Assembly (NCBI GenBank): GCA_037974665.1
Contig: CM075773.1
Coordinates: forward strand, 27,931,853-27,995,852
Source of the DNA: Ehretia macrophylla
Taxonomy: Eukaryota; Streptophyta; Magnoliopsida; Boraginales; Ehretiaceae
Reading direction: 5' to 3'
DNA length: 64,000 nt
Shown: one piece after another, positions 23,207 to 34,326 of the stretch
Layout: every line of letters begins with the position of its first letter
Position numbering within the stretch: position 1 is the first letter of the stretch
Notes under the pieces: model-generated
The model's database searches: none
What the model was told of the DNA's origin: nothing
What the model saw: the letters and a program-made list of their open reading frames with translations, nothing else
Program-made: the position numbers and the translations under genes

Positions 23207-26200
23207 TGTGAGGCCCGACCCCGATTTACGTGCGAAACCTAGCTTCGTTTGCCCTAACCTAGATTTGCGTGCCATGACCTAGGTTTGAGAATTGTATTTA
23301 GTTTTGTGTGCCTTGCATTGAATTTCGTGAATTCATATAGGGTTACGTGTGTTTACTTGAAAAATGTGCATTCGTCTCGTAGTTCGTGTTCTACCTCGAA
23401 GTGCGTGCCCTAAACCTAGGAAAGCATGCCTTCACGCTAACCGAGAAAGCATCTTACACGGAACACTAAACTATAAAATAATCCTAAAACAATCCTACAA
23501 AATCCACTATCAATATAATAATCATAATTCAATTCACTAGAAGACAAAAATGCACCAAAAACAAAACATTCTTTATTCTTTATGCATTATTCTTTTTGCA
23601 CTTTCAAAATGCAATTAAATAACACTCAAAAGAAGACACAAAATTCAGATTTGGCACATGCAATGGCCGGCCATGCCTTGTTCTTGAGCAAGAAATTTGA
23701 GCAACATATTTTATTCTATGCATGTAAAGACAAAATATGACATAAGGCATTAAAATAATTGCTCAATTCCTCTCAATTCCTCACCATACCCGACCAGCCT
23801 TTGCATGCCCATCCTAGCAATTTCAAAATAGCATATTGAAGACAAAAGTGCAGAATTTGGACTGCCCAAGGACCGACCACAACCTCAAAAAAATTGCAAG
23901 GCCTTCATTTGTTGTCTTTTCTTCATTTCTCTTTCGTTTCTCTCTCTCTTCCACTCATTTCTCTCTTCTCTCGGCCTAGCTCCACATTACTACCTCCTTG
24001 GCTTGTCTCCTTCACCAATTAGCTGAGCAAGGTCGAACAGCCATCAAGAAAACCAACCAAGCAAGCTAGAGTTTGAAAAAAAAAAACACTCATGCATGTG
24101 CATTGAAGCTTCATTTCGGCCTTAGGTAAGCTTCTTGACATCCATTTCTCTTCTTCATGTTTTAACTACATGCATGCACTAAGAGGTTGATCACTAGGCT
24201 AGGAAAAATAGAGAAAACCAAGTTGAAATCTCAGCCAAGCAAGGAGAAGAACAGATTTGAGCTTCAACCAGGTTTTTGAGCATTTTGTGGTTGATTGCTA
24301 AGGTGAGGGTTAAAACCTTTTGAAAACTCTTCAAAATTTCACATGCATACTCATCAATGTGTGTATTTGCTTCTGTACTTGATATATATGGTCGTTCATA
24401 AGCTTAAACAACCATGCATGGCAAGATCTTGGCTTGAAAATGATGCTAGGTGAAGTCGAAATGGATGACAACTCTCTGACCAGTCTGTTCGAGGTAATTT
24501 TAGCTAAGAAAATGATGTTGAAAATGCTTGAACATTGGTGGGTGACTAGTTTGCACAGTTTTGGACATTTTTCCCAGAAATAGGCAGAAGATAATTTTGA
24601 CCCTAAGATCCTCAAAATGGCAAATCATTAAAATGTGACCAAATCTGGAAATCTGGAAAAATGAATCAGGTTTTGGCAGATGCACTGACCTTGTGGAACG
24701 AACCATATTTTACTTAGTAAATGCTGTCCAAAACGCATGAAATTTGGTTTCCTGCTATATTTTTCAGTTCTGGACAATTTTGTCAGAAATGGACCAAAGC
24801 TAAAACTGACTCTAAGGACCTCAAAAACGTCAATTTCTGAAAAGTGTACAAATCTGGACAGTTTTGTGCTACCTCACTGTTTTGGCTATAACTAATGATT
24901 CTGAACTCCAATTGATGCAAGATTTGTTTCTGATTTTAGTTAACTTATTAAGCTTTAATTTGACATCTTATTTACTGAATTTGGAGATTGTTTTATTATC
25001 CTATTTATTGTGAGAAAACAGCCTATTGCAGTAAAGGTTTTATTTAGCCATATGCTTGGAAAATTGTTGTAACCTCTCTTGTGGTACTAATTGTGTGGAA
25101 ATGTGGTGTTGTGATGTTGTGTGGACTGTTTTGAACGTTTGAGGATGTTGAATTAAATGATGTATGGTTTGAGATTGACATTGACTTGGGTTGAGGCTCA
25201 AATTGCACGAATATACTTGAAATGAAACCCCTAACGACTAGGTAGTCTTAATAGGTGTTGATTATTTGGATATTGTGTTGGAATCATAGGCTTAGTGGGC
25301 TGCCCGTAAATGTTTTATAACTTCAAAAGTGATCTTGACCATTGCATGTTGACAATTAAGCTTTTCTTGCATCCGAACCCATGTTGATACCATTGCATGT
25401 TGACAATTAAGCTTTTCTTGCATCCGAACCCATGTTGATATCATTGCATGTTGAATAATCTTATCACTTGATTGCGTGGACTTTTAATGAGTTATATGGC
25501 GTGTTTTACATGTGTTACATGGCTGCCCGTTTAATTTTTCATATAACTCTATATGCCTTTCAAGTGAAATTTCTTATCTTATCGTGTCCTGCCTGTGTAT
25601 CTGTCAATGTGAAATCTTATAACTGTCCGGAGGCAACCTACTTTGTTGTCCTCCTTCTGTGATATATATTACCTGTCATAAATGTGCATTGCATACAAGG
25701 TTGCAACCTTTCCTGTCGGCATGGTAGTGATCACGCACGCCGGGCGGCATCGGGCTTGCCGGTGTTACCGTGACCTCCATGGTCCCATTCCCTCTCTCGC
25801 TTGGGGGCTAGACTTCCTCGGAGAGTTGGGTCGTAGGATTTTAGGGTACATCCGTAGTACACCCACCTGGTGTGTTTTGGGGAATGATTTGAAGTCGGCC
25901 GCAACTTTTGATTCTGAAACTGATCTGAGAGCAAAAGCTCGCCGTATCCTTTTTATTATGTGTATAAGTACTCCCGCTTGGATCCTAGAGAACCTCGGGG
26001 AGGAAAGACCGGTATTCTTGTTCTGTACTTGTATTTATGTACTCGTATTTTTGTTGTATTCATGTTTGAGAAAGGTGTTTTCATAAGTTTAACCGAAAAA
26101 TGAGTTTCAAAACTTATTTCTCGTTCCCCCTCGCTGAGTTCATAAGGACTCACCCTCTTTTATCATCTTAGGTGAAGAAGAACAGGTACAGGAACCCGAG

Positions 26201-26871
26201 GATAATGTACCTAATGATGAACCCTTGGAGTGATTGCCTGTTATTGTTGTTTTGCTTGAACGTGACTACTTGTGTACCTTGCACTGCTTGAAGACTATTT
26301 ATCTTATGTTGTTGTTGTCGTTAATGGAAAAGACTGCTGTTGTAATTTGGGGTCTATGTTTGATTTCTACTTATTTTAAGTAGATTGATACTAGACATGA
26401 CACTACTATGATCGTTTTGCTTTTACTACCGCTAGTATCTATCACAGGCTATGATGCTTAGTTAAGGAATAGGTTAATGAACTTATCCAATCTCAGCAGG
26501 TACTCACTAACAAGCTAAGATCAACAGGTATATTTTGAAACGAGGATAAATGGACAAACGAGACATAGTATCATGTTAGGTTATAAATCAAACGGGACGG
26601 TGAATTATACAATAGGCAATTCAATTGATGGAATAATAGTAATCTTAGCTGGAATTGAATTTGAGATGGTAAATTTTGAGGCTGTTAGAAAATTTAGGTC
26701 AAAACAAAGAGCCCTATTACAGCCGTTATGCTGCCGGATTTCTGAGAAATTTTGGAGTCTAGAATAAAACGTTAAGTGTTAAACCTCCTAGAATGATTAA
26801 GAATATGAAAGGACTTGAATGTTTAGATCACACCCTAGTCTACCCTTTATAGGTCGGGTTGGGGCGTGACA
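23207..26871 (+). repeat. 3' LTR of the Ty3/gypsy element
   Basis: 3665 bp, beginning TGTGAGGCCCGACCCCG and ending GGGTTGGGGCGTGACA, followed by the right GCACC duplication. It is colinear with the 5' LTR throughout, apart from one fewer 51-bp repeat. Confidence 0.94.
25339..25440 (+). repeat. 51-bp tandem repeat, two copies
   Basis: Copies start at 25339 and 25390, with a partial third to about 25454. This is the same repeat as in the 5' LTR, which has three. Confidence 0.95.
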
Positions 26872-27438
26872 GCACCTGTCATGTTGAGGGCTCAAATCCT
26901 TTATGTGTTGACGGTTCAGAGTCCCAGCCTAGAGAGATGGCCCTTTCAAAAGGCCCAATAGGCTTAATGATATCCCATCCGCTTCAACAACGGAACATCT
27001 TGGCAAGACGTGATATCGACACATTGTAGGGCCTTCTAATTTCCCGCGAGTTAGGTTGTCGTCCTTTTAACAGCTCACGACGTACGATCCGTGACGGAAA
27101 AAACAGAGCAAAAGAAGAAAATTGGCATGAAACTGATGAAAACATACAATTTTGGGCTCCAAAAACTGGCACAGCCGAGCAGACTTGTTGCCCCCATTGT
27201 AGAGCTCTCAGAGAGCTTTTCAACAGTATGCTGTTCACTGCGTAACTCCTTACGAATCAAAAGTTATAGGCACCGGACCGACGTAGACCTAGCTACAAGC
27301 CCCACGCCCTCGGTTTGCAGGCCCAGCCTCTACGTGAAGCGAAGTTTTCTTACCCAAGGTGCCATGGGATTCGGTAATAGAAATATGTAGGATAAAGCAT
27401 CTTGGCAACCCTAACTGGGGCAAAAATAATTGAAAATG

Positions 27439-27557
27439 GGGGTGCAACACGAGGACTTCCCAAGGGATCACCCATCCTAGTACTACTGTCGCCCAAGAAC
27501 ACTTAACTTCGGAATTCTGATGCGATCTGGTGCACTAGTGCTGGTACGATCGTACCC
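27439..27557 (-). rRNA. 5S rRNA copy 19
   Basis: About twelve differences. Box A is changed (AAGAACACTTAAC) and the upstream part reads GGAATTCTGATGCG. Its duplication partner is copy 36. Confidence 0.9.
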
Positions 27558-28116
27558 ATCATGTTTAGGGCACAAATCCTTTATGTGTTGAAGGTTCATA
27601 GTCCCAACCCAGAGAGATGGCCCATTGAAAAGGCCCAATGGGCTTAACGATATCCCATCTACTTCAACAACGCAGCATCCCCACAAGATGTGATATCGAC
27701 GCGTTGTAGAGCCCTGTAATGTTTAGCGAGTTAGGTTATCATCCTTTTAACATCGCACGACGTACAATACGGGTCAGAAAAATAGTATAAAAGAAGAAAA
27801 GTGACCCGAAACTGATGAAAACGTTCAATTTTGGGCTCCAAAAAGGGAACAACTAAGCAAGCGGGCTACCCCGTTCGTAGAGCTCTCTGAGAGCTTTCCA
27901 ACAGTATGCTGTGCATGGCGTAACTCCTTACAGCTCAAAAGTTATGGGCACCGAAAAGACGGAGACCAGGTCACAAATCCCATGCCCTCGGTTTGCCGGC
28001 CCAGCCTCTTCGTGAAGCGAATTTGTCTTGTCCACGGTGTCGTGGGATTCGGTAATAGAAATGGGATGGATAAAGCATCTTGGCAAGCCTAGACGGGGCA
28101 AAAAAAATTGAAAAGG

Positions 28117-28235
28117 GGGCTGCAACACGAGGACTTCCCAGGGTGTCACCCATCCTAGTACTACTCTCGCCCAAGCACGCTTAACTTCAGAGTTCTGATG
28201 GGATCCGGTGCATTAGTGCTGGTATGTTTGCACCC
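28117..28235 (-). rRNA. 5S rRNA copy 20
   Basis: About six differences. Both internal boxes are nearly intact. The start region has GGTATGTTTGCACCC, a variant nearly repeated in its partner, copy 37 (GGTATGTTTTCACCC). Confidence 0.92.
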
Positions 28236-28795
28236 GTCATATTGAGTGCACAAATCCTTTATGTGTTGACGGTTGACCGTCCCAGCCCAGAGAGATTGCC
28301 CATTCAAAAGGCCCAATGGGCTTAATGACAACCCATCTGCTTCAACAACACAGCATCCTCGCAAGACGTGATACGACATGTTGTAGGGCCCTCTAATGTC
28401 CTGCGAGTTTGGTTGTCGTCCTTTTAACAGCTCACGACGTACGATCCAGGACGAAAAAACTAAGCAAAAGAAGAAAAGTGGTCCGAAAATGATGAAAATG
28501 ATCGATTTTGGGATACCAAAACAGGCACAGCCTAGCAGGCTTGCTGCCCCCGTCGTAGAGCTCTTTATGAGCTTTCCAACGGTATGTTGTGCGCCGCGTA
28601 ACTCCTTTCGGATCAAAAGGTATGGGCACGGGAGTAACGGAGACCTGGTCACAAGCCCCACGCCCTCGGCTTGTGGGCCCAGCTTCTACGTGAAGCGAAG
28701 TTGTCTAGCCCAAGGTACCGTGCGATTCGGTAATAGAAATGTGCTGGATAAAGCATCTTGGCAACCCTAACCAGGGCAACAAAAAATTGAAAAAA

Positions 28796-28914
28796 GAGGT
28801 GCAACACGAGGACTTCCCACGGGGTCACCCATCCTAGTACTACTATCGCCCAAGCACGCTTAACTTCGGAGTACTGATGGGATCCGGTGCATTAGTGATG
28901 GTATGATCGCACCC
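28796..28914 (-). rRNA. 5S rRNA copy 21
   Basis: About five differences, mostly outside boxes A and C (CTATCGCCC at the box A edge, AGTACTGATGG, GTGATGG). Among the better-preserved copies. Partner: copy 38. Confidence 0.93.
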
Positions 28915-29395
28915 GTCATGTTGTGGGCACAAATCCTTTATGTGTTGACGGTTCAGGGTCCCAACCCAGAGAAATGGCACATTCAAAAGGCACAATGGGC
29001 TTAACGAAAACCCATCCACTTCAACAGCGCCGCATCCCTGCAAGACGTGATATCAACGTGTTGTAGGGCCCTCTACTGTCCCTCGAGTTAGGTTGTCGTA
29101 CTTTTAACTGTTCACGACGTACGATCCGGGACTGAAAAATAGTGCAAAAGAAGAAAAGGGTCCCAAAACTAATGAAAATGTTCGATTTTGGGCTCCAAAA
29201 ACGGGCGCAGTTGAAAAGGCATGCTGCCCTTGTCGTAGAGCTCTCAGAGAGCTTTCCAACGGTATGATGTGCGCCGCGTAACTCCTCTACATGAAGCGAA
29301 GTTGTCTTGCCCAAGGTGCCGTCAGATTCGGTAATAGAAATGTGGTGGATAAAGCATCTTGGCAACCTTAACTGAGGCAAAAAAATTTGAAAAAG

Positions 29396-29514
29396 GGGGT
29401 GCAACACGAGGACTTCCCAGGGGTTCACCCATCCTAGTACTTCTCTCGCTCAAGCACGCTTAACTTCAGAGTTTTCATTGGATCCAGTGCATTGGTGCTG
29501 GTATGATCGCACCC
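29396..29514 (-). rRNA. 5S rRNA copy 22
   Basis: About nine differences, with box A reading CGCTCAAGC. The spacer on its 3' side (plus-strand left) lacks ~79 bp around 29286, between AACTCC and CTACATGAAG. The same deletion is found next to copy 39. Confidence 0.92.
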
Positions 29515-30060
29515 ATCATGTTGACGGCACAAATCCTTTATGTGTTGATGGTTCACAGTCCCAGCCCAGAGAGATGGCCAAATGGGCTTAAGACAACCCA
29601 TCTTCTTCAACAATGTAGCATTCTCGCAAGACGTGATATCAACACGTTGGAGGGCCCTCTAATGTCCCGCGAGTTAGTTTGTCGTCCTTTTAACAGCTCA
29701 CGACGTACGATTCGGGACGGAACAACAGAGCAAAAGAAGAAAAGTGGCCCAAAACTAATGAAAACATACAATTTTGGGCTCTAAAGACAGGCGCAGTCGA
29801 GGAGGCTTGCTGCCCCCGACGTAGAGCTCTCAGAAAGCTTTCCAACGATATGCTATGCGCCTCGTAACGCCTTACGGATAAAAAGTTATGGGCACCGGAG
29901 CGACGAAGACCTGGTTATAAGCCCCACGATCTAGGTTTGCGGGCCAAACCTCTACGTGAAGTAAAATTGTCTTGCCCAAGGTACCGTGGGATTCTGCAGT
30001 AGAAATGTGGTGGATAAAGCATATTGGCAACCCTAACCGGGGCAAAAAAAAATGAAAATG

Positions 30061-30178
30061 TGGGTACAAACGAGGACTTCCCAAGTGGTCACCCATCCTA
30101 GTACTACTCTCGCCCAAGCACGCTTAACTTCGGAGTTCTGATGGGATCCGGAGCATTAGTGCTGGTATGATCATACCC
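30061..30178 (-). rRNA. 5S rRNA copy 23
   Basis: Boxes A and C are intact. The 3' end is short (TACAAACGAGG for TGCAACACGAGG) and the 5' end reads TCATACCC. Its right half matches the right half of hybrid copy 39. Confidence 0.9.
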
Positions 30179-30737
30179 GTCATTTTGAGGGCACAAATCC
30201 CTTATGTGTTTACGATTCACAGTCCCAACCCAGAGAGATGTCCCATTCAAAAGGCCCAATGGGTTTAACGATATCCCATCTTCTTCAACAACGTAGCATC
30301 CTCGCAAGACGTGATATTGACGCGTTGTAGGGCCCTCTAATGCCCCGCGAGTTAGGTTGTCACCTCTTTAACAGCTCACAACGTACGATCCGAGACGAAA
30401 AAATTGAGCAAAAGAAGAAAAATGGACTAAGACTGATGAAAATGTACGATTTTGGGCTCTAAAAACAGGCGCAGCCAAGCAATCTTTCTCCCCCGTTGTA
30501 GAACTCTCGGAGAGCTTTCCAACGGTATACTGTGCGCCGCGTAACTCCTTGCGGATCAAAAGTTATGGGCACCGGAGAGATGGGGACCTCTTCACAAGCC
30601 CCACGTCCTCGGTTTACTGGCCCAGCCTCTATGTGAATCGAAGTTGTCTTGCCCAAGGAGCCGTGGGATTCGGTAATAGAAATGTGGTGGATAAAGCATC
30701 TTGGCAACCCCAACCCGGGCAAAAAATATTGAAAAGG

Positions 30738-30856
30738 GCGGTGCAACAAGAGGACTTTCCAGGGGGTCACCCATCCTAGCACTATACTGGCCCAAGCACG
30801 GTTAACTTCGTAGTTCTGATGGGATCCGATGCATTAGTGGTGAAATGATCGCACAC
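30738..30856 (-). rRNA. 5S rRNA copy 24
   Basis: About thirteen differences, including box A (TGGCCCAAGCACGGTTAAC) and the box C side (CCTAGCACTATACTGG). Partner copy 40 shares AACAAG, ACTTTCC and CCTAGCA. Confidence 0.88.
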
Positions 30857-31026
30857 ATCATGTTGAGGACACAAATCCTCTATGTGTTGACAATTCACAG
30901 TCCCAGCCTAGAAAGATGGCCCATTCAAAAGGCCCAATGGGCTTAATGACAACCCATCCACTTCAACAATGCAGCATCCTCGTAAGACGAGATATCGAAG
31001 TATTGTAGGGCCCTGTAATGTCTGGT

Positions 31027-31146
31027 GAGTTAGGTTCTCATCCTTTTTGCGGCTCACGAGGTTCGATCCGGGACTTAAAAACAGCGCAAAAAGCAGAAAA
31101 GTTGCCCGAAATTGATAAAAATATTCAATTTTGGGATCCAAAAATG
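31027..31146. repeat. Gene-conversion tract, copy 1 (120 bp)
   Basis: Identical over 120 bp to 31705-31824 in the neighbouring unit, although the flanking spacer differs. The tract has variants seen nowhere else in the array, such as CCTTTTTGCGGCTCACGAGG and GCGCAAAAAGCAG. Confidence 0.88.
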
Positions 31147-31417
31147 CGTGCAGTGATGCAGGCTTGCTGCCCCTGTCGTAGAGCTCTCGGAGAGCTTTCC
31201 AACGGTAAGCTATGCGCTGCGTAACTCCTAACGGATCAAAAGTTATGGGGACCGGAGCGATGGAGACATGGTCACAAGCCCCACGCCCTCGGTTTGCGTG
31301 CCCAGCCTCTACGTGAAACAAAGTCGTCATATCCAAGGTGCCGTGGGATTCGGTAATAGAAATGTGGTGGATAAATCATCTTGGCAAACCTTACCGAGGC
31401 CAAAAAAATTGAAAAGG

Positions 31418-31535
31418 GGGGTACAACACCAGGACATCCCCGGGGGCACCCATCCTAGAACTACTCTCACCCAAGCACGCTTTACTTCGGAGTTCTGATG
31501 GGCTCCGGAGCATTAGTGCTGGTATGATTGCACCC
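31418..31535 (-). rRNA. 5S rRNA copy 25
   Basis: One base short, with about ten differences (ACACCAGGACATCCCC, CACCCAAGCACGCTTTAC, GGGCTCCGGAGC). The spacer on its left carries the first copy of the 120-bp conversion tract. Confidence 0.9.
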
Positions 31536-31704
31536 ATCATGTTGAGGGCATAAATCCCTTATGTGTTGATGGTTCACAGTCCCATCCCAAAGAGATGGCC
31601 CATTTAAAAGGCCTAATGGGCTTAACGTAACCCATCCGCCTCAGCAACTCACCATCCTCGCAAGACATGATATCGACGCTTTGTAAGACCCTCTAATGCC
31701 CCGC

Positions 31705-31824
31705 GAGTTAGGTTCTCATCCTTTTTGCGGCTCACGAGGTTCGATCCGGGACTTAAAAACAGCGCAAAAAGCAGAAAAGTTGCCCGAAATTGATAAAAAT
31801 ATTCAATTTTGGGATCCAAAAATG
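31705..31824. repeat. Gene-conversion tract, copy 2 (120 bp)
   Basis: Second copy of the identical tract, 678 bp from the first, which is one unit length. The units matching these in the second duplication copy (41757 and 42421 onward) lack the variant, so it arose after the duplication. Confidence 0.88.
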
Positions 31825-32094
31825 TGCGAAGCGATGAGGCTTGCTACCCCCGACGTAGAGCTCTCAAAAAGCTTTCCAACAGTATGCTGTGCACCGCGTA
31901 ACTCCTTACGGATAAAAAGTTATGGGCACCGGAGCGACGGAGACCTGGTCACGAGCCCCACGATCTAGGTTTGCGGTCCCAGCCTCTACGTGAAACGAAG
32001 TTGTCTTGCCCAAGGTGCCATGGGATTCGGTAAAAAAAATGTGGTGGATAAAGCATCTTGGCAACCCCAACCGAGGCAAAAAAAATTGAAAACG

Positions 32095-32213
32095 TGGGTG
32101 CAACACGAGGACTTCCTTGGTGGTCACCCATCCTAGTACTACACTTGCCCAAGCACGGTTAACATCGGAGTTCTGATGGGATCCTGTGCATTAGTGCTGA
32201 TATGATCGCACCC
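32095..32213 (-). rRNA. 5S rRNA copy 26
   Basis: About nine differences (ACACTTGCCC, CACGGTTAACATCGG). Its spacer has the CGATCTAGG variant also found beside copies 23 and 42. Partner: copy 42. Confidence 0.9.
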
Positions 32214-32772
32214 GTCATGTTGAGAGCACAAATCCTTTATATGTTGTCGGTTCACAGTCCCAGCCTAGAGAGATGGCCCATTCAAAAGGCATAATGGGCT
32301 TAACGCAGCCCATCCGCTTCAACAGCGCAGCATCCTCGCAAGACGTGATATCGACGCGTTGTAGGGCCCTCTAATGCCCTGCGAGTTAGGTTGTCATCTT
32401 TTTAACAGCTCACGACGTACAATCCGAGACGGAAAAATAGTGCAAAAGAAGAAAAGTGGCCTGAAACCGATGAAAACGTACAATTTTGAGCTCTAAAAAC
32501 AGGTGCAGCCAAGCAGGATTGCTCCCCCGTCGTAGAGCTCTCGGAGAACTTTCCAATGGTATGCTGTGCGCCGCGTAACTCCTTACAAATCAAAAGTTAT
32601 GGGCACCAGAGTGACGGAGACCTGGTCACAAGTGCCACGCTCTCGGTTCGCAGGCCCAGCCTCTACGTGAAGCGAAGTTGTCTTGCCCAAGGTGCCGTGG
32701 GATTCGGTAATAGAAATGTGGTGGATAAAGTATCTTGGCAACCCTAACCAGGGCAAACAATATTTAAAAGGG

Positions 32773-32891
32773 GGGGTGCAACACGAGGACTTCCCAGGGG
32801 GTCACCCATCCTAGTACTACTCTCGCCCAAGCACGCTTAACTTCGGAATTCTGATGGGATCTAGTGCATTAGTTTTGGATTGATTGCACAC
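32773..32891 (-). rRNA. 5S rRNA copy 27
   Basis: The 3' two thirds match the majority exactly, including both boxes. The 5' end is degenerate (GATCTAGTGC, AGTTTTGGATTGATTGCACAC). This split pattern could reflect conversion of part of the gene. Partner: copy 43. Confidence 0.92.
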
Positions 32892-33451
32892 ATCATGTTG
32901 AGGGCACAAATCCTTTATGTGTTGACGGTTCACAGTCCCATCCTAGAGAGATGGCCTATTCAAAAGGCCCAATGTACTTAACGACAACCCATCCGCTTCA
33001 ACAATGCAGCATCCTCATAAGACAAGATATCGAAGTGTTGTAAGGCCCTGTAATGTCTCGCGAGTTAGGTTGTCATCCTTTTTAACAACTCACGACGTAC
33101 AATCGGGGACAGAAAAATAGAGCAAAAGAAGAAAAGTTGCCCGAAATTGATAAAACGTTCGATTTTTCGATCCAAAAATGGGTACAGTGATGCAGGCTTA
33201 CTGCCCCTATCGTAGAGCTCTCGGAGAGCTTTCCAATGGTTTGTTGTGCGCTGCGTAACTCTTTACGGATCAAAAGTTATGGGCACCGGAGCGATGGAGA
33301 CCTGGTCACATGCCCCACGCCCTCGGTTTGCGGGCCTAGCCTCTACGTGTAGCGTAGTTGTCTTGCCCAAGGTGCCGTGGGATTTGGTAATAGAAATGTG
33401 GTGGATAAAGCATCTTGGCAACCTTAACCGGGGCAAAAAAAATTAAATAGG

Positions 33452-33570
33452 GTGGTGCAAGACGAGGACTTCCCAGGTGGTCACCCATCCTAGTACTACT
33501 CTCGCCCAAGCACGCTTAACTTCGGAGTTCTGATGGGATTTGGTGCATTAGTGCTGGTATGATTGCACCC
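33452..33570 (-). rRNA. 5S rRNA copy 28
   Basis: About six differences, with box A intact and box C core intact (CAGGTGGTCACCCATCC). Its left spacer has the GATATCGAAGTG variant shared with copy 44, the j/k hybrid. Confidence 0.93.
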
Positions 33571-34111
33571 GTCATGTTGAGGGCCCAAATCCTTTATGTG
33601 GTGACGGTTCACAGTCCCAGTCCAGAGAGATAGCCCATTCAAAAGGCCCAATGGGCTTAACGACAACCCATCCGCTTGAACAACGTAGCATCCTCGCAAG
33701 GCGCGATATCAATGCATTGTAGAGCCCTCTAATATCCCACGAGTTAGGTTGTCCTCCATTGAACAGCTCACGACATACGATCCGGGACAGAAAATGAGCA
33801 AAAGGAGAAAAGTGGCCTGAAACTAATGAAAACATTCGATTTTGGGCTGCAAAAATGGGCGCAGCCGAGAAGGCTTGTTGCCTCCGTCGTAGAACTCTCG
33901 GAGAGCTTACAACGGTATGATGTGCGCCGCGTAACTCCTTACGTATCAAAAGTTATGGGTACCGCAGCGGCGGAGTCTTGGTCCTATGCCCCACGCACTC
34001 AGTTTGTAGGCCCAGCCTCTACTTGAAGCGAAATTGCATTGCCCAATGTGCCATGGGATTCGGTATTAGAATTGTTTTGGATAAAGTATCTTGGCAACCC
34101 TAACCGGGGCC

Positions 34112-34125
34112 AAAAATATTAAAAA
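34112..34125 (-). terminator. Pol III terminator T-run of 5S copy 29 (example)
   Basis: Read on the minus strand, TTTTT starts two bases past the gene's 3' end, followed by a second run of five. Nearly every unit has a similar T-rich stretch here (plus-strand GCAAAAAAAATTGAAAAGG), with run lengths of 4 to 9. Confidence 0.75.
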
Positions 34126-34127
34126 GT

Positions 34128-34246
34128 GGGGTGCAACAAGAGGACTTCCCAAGGGGTCACCCATCCTAGTACTACTCTCGCCCAAGCACGCTTAACTTCG
34201 GAGTTCTGATGGGATCCGGTGCATTAGTGCTGGTATGATTGCACAC
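34128..34246 (-). rRNA. 5S rRNA copy 29, best preserved of the array
   Basis: About four differences: AACAAG near the 3' end, CCCAAGG, GATTG and a GCACAC end. Boxes A and C match the majority exactly. It also has a good upstream element and T-run terminator, so it is among the best candidates in the window for an active 5S gene. There is no one-to-one partner: the matching region in the second duplication copy is fused into copy 44. Confidence 0.94.
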
Positions 34247-34326
34247 GTCATGTTGAGGGCACAAATCCTTTATGTGTTGACGGTTCACATTCCCAGCCTA
34301 GAGAGATGGCCCATTCAAAAGGCCCA
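34247..34326 (-). promoter_or_regulatory. Upstream region of 5S copy 29 (array example)
   Basis: C at -1, a GCCC block at about -11 to -14, and ATAAAGG at 34268-34274 (-22 to -28) fit the plant 5S upstream pattern of C at -1, GC near -12 and a TATA-like element near -28. Two TGGGCC motifs (minus sense), at 34308-34313 and 34321-34326, resemble site II elements of plant translation-related genes. Whether they act here is inference. Confidence 0.65.

Larger units (their letters stand above)
14690..26871 (+). mobile_element. Ty3/gypsy chromovirus LTR retrotransposon fossil (Tekay/Del-like)
   Basis: A 12.2-kb element with two LTRs of 3716 and 3665 bp, a GCACC target duplication, an initiator-Met primer site, a polypurine tract, and a 4.8-kb interior holding gag, protease, reverse transcriptase, RNase H, integrase and a C-terminal chromodomain-like segment in the Ty3/gypsy order. 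It is full in layout but broken, with roughly half a dozen interruptions in the coding region. The LTRs differ by about 2-6% depending on the segment sampled by eye, which suggests an insertion of the order of a million or more years old at commonly used plant rates. The clade call (Tekay/Del) rests on the long LTRs and the integrase C-terminus, and is less certain than the superfamily. Confidence 0.93.

Noticed and set aside
26872-26876. A 6-bp target duplication GCACCT with the 5' LTR starting at ATGAGGC
   Set aside because: Taking the 5' LTR as starting TATGAGG (3' LTR: TGTGAGG) gives the standard 5-bp duplication GCACC and makes the LTR length difference exactly one 51-bp repeat, a better fit.
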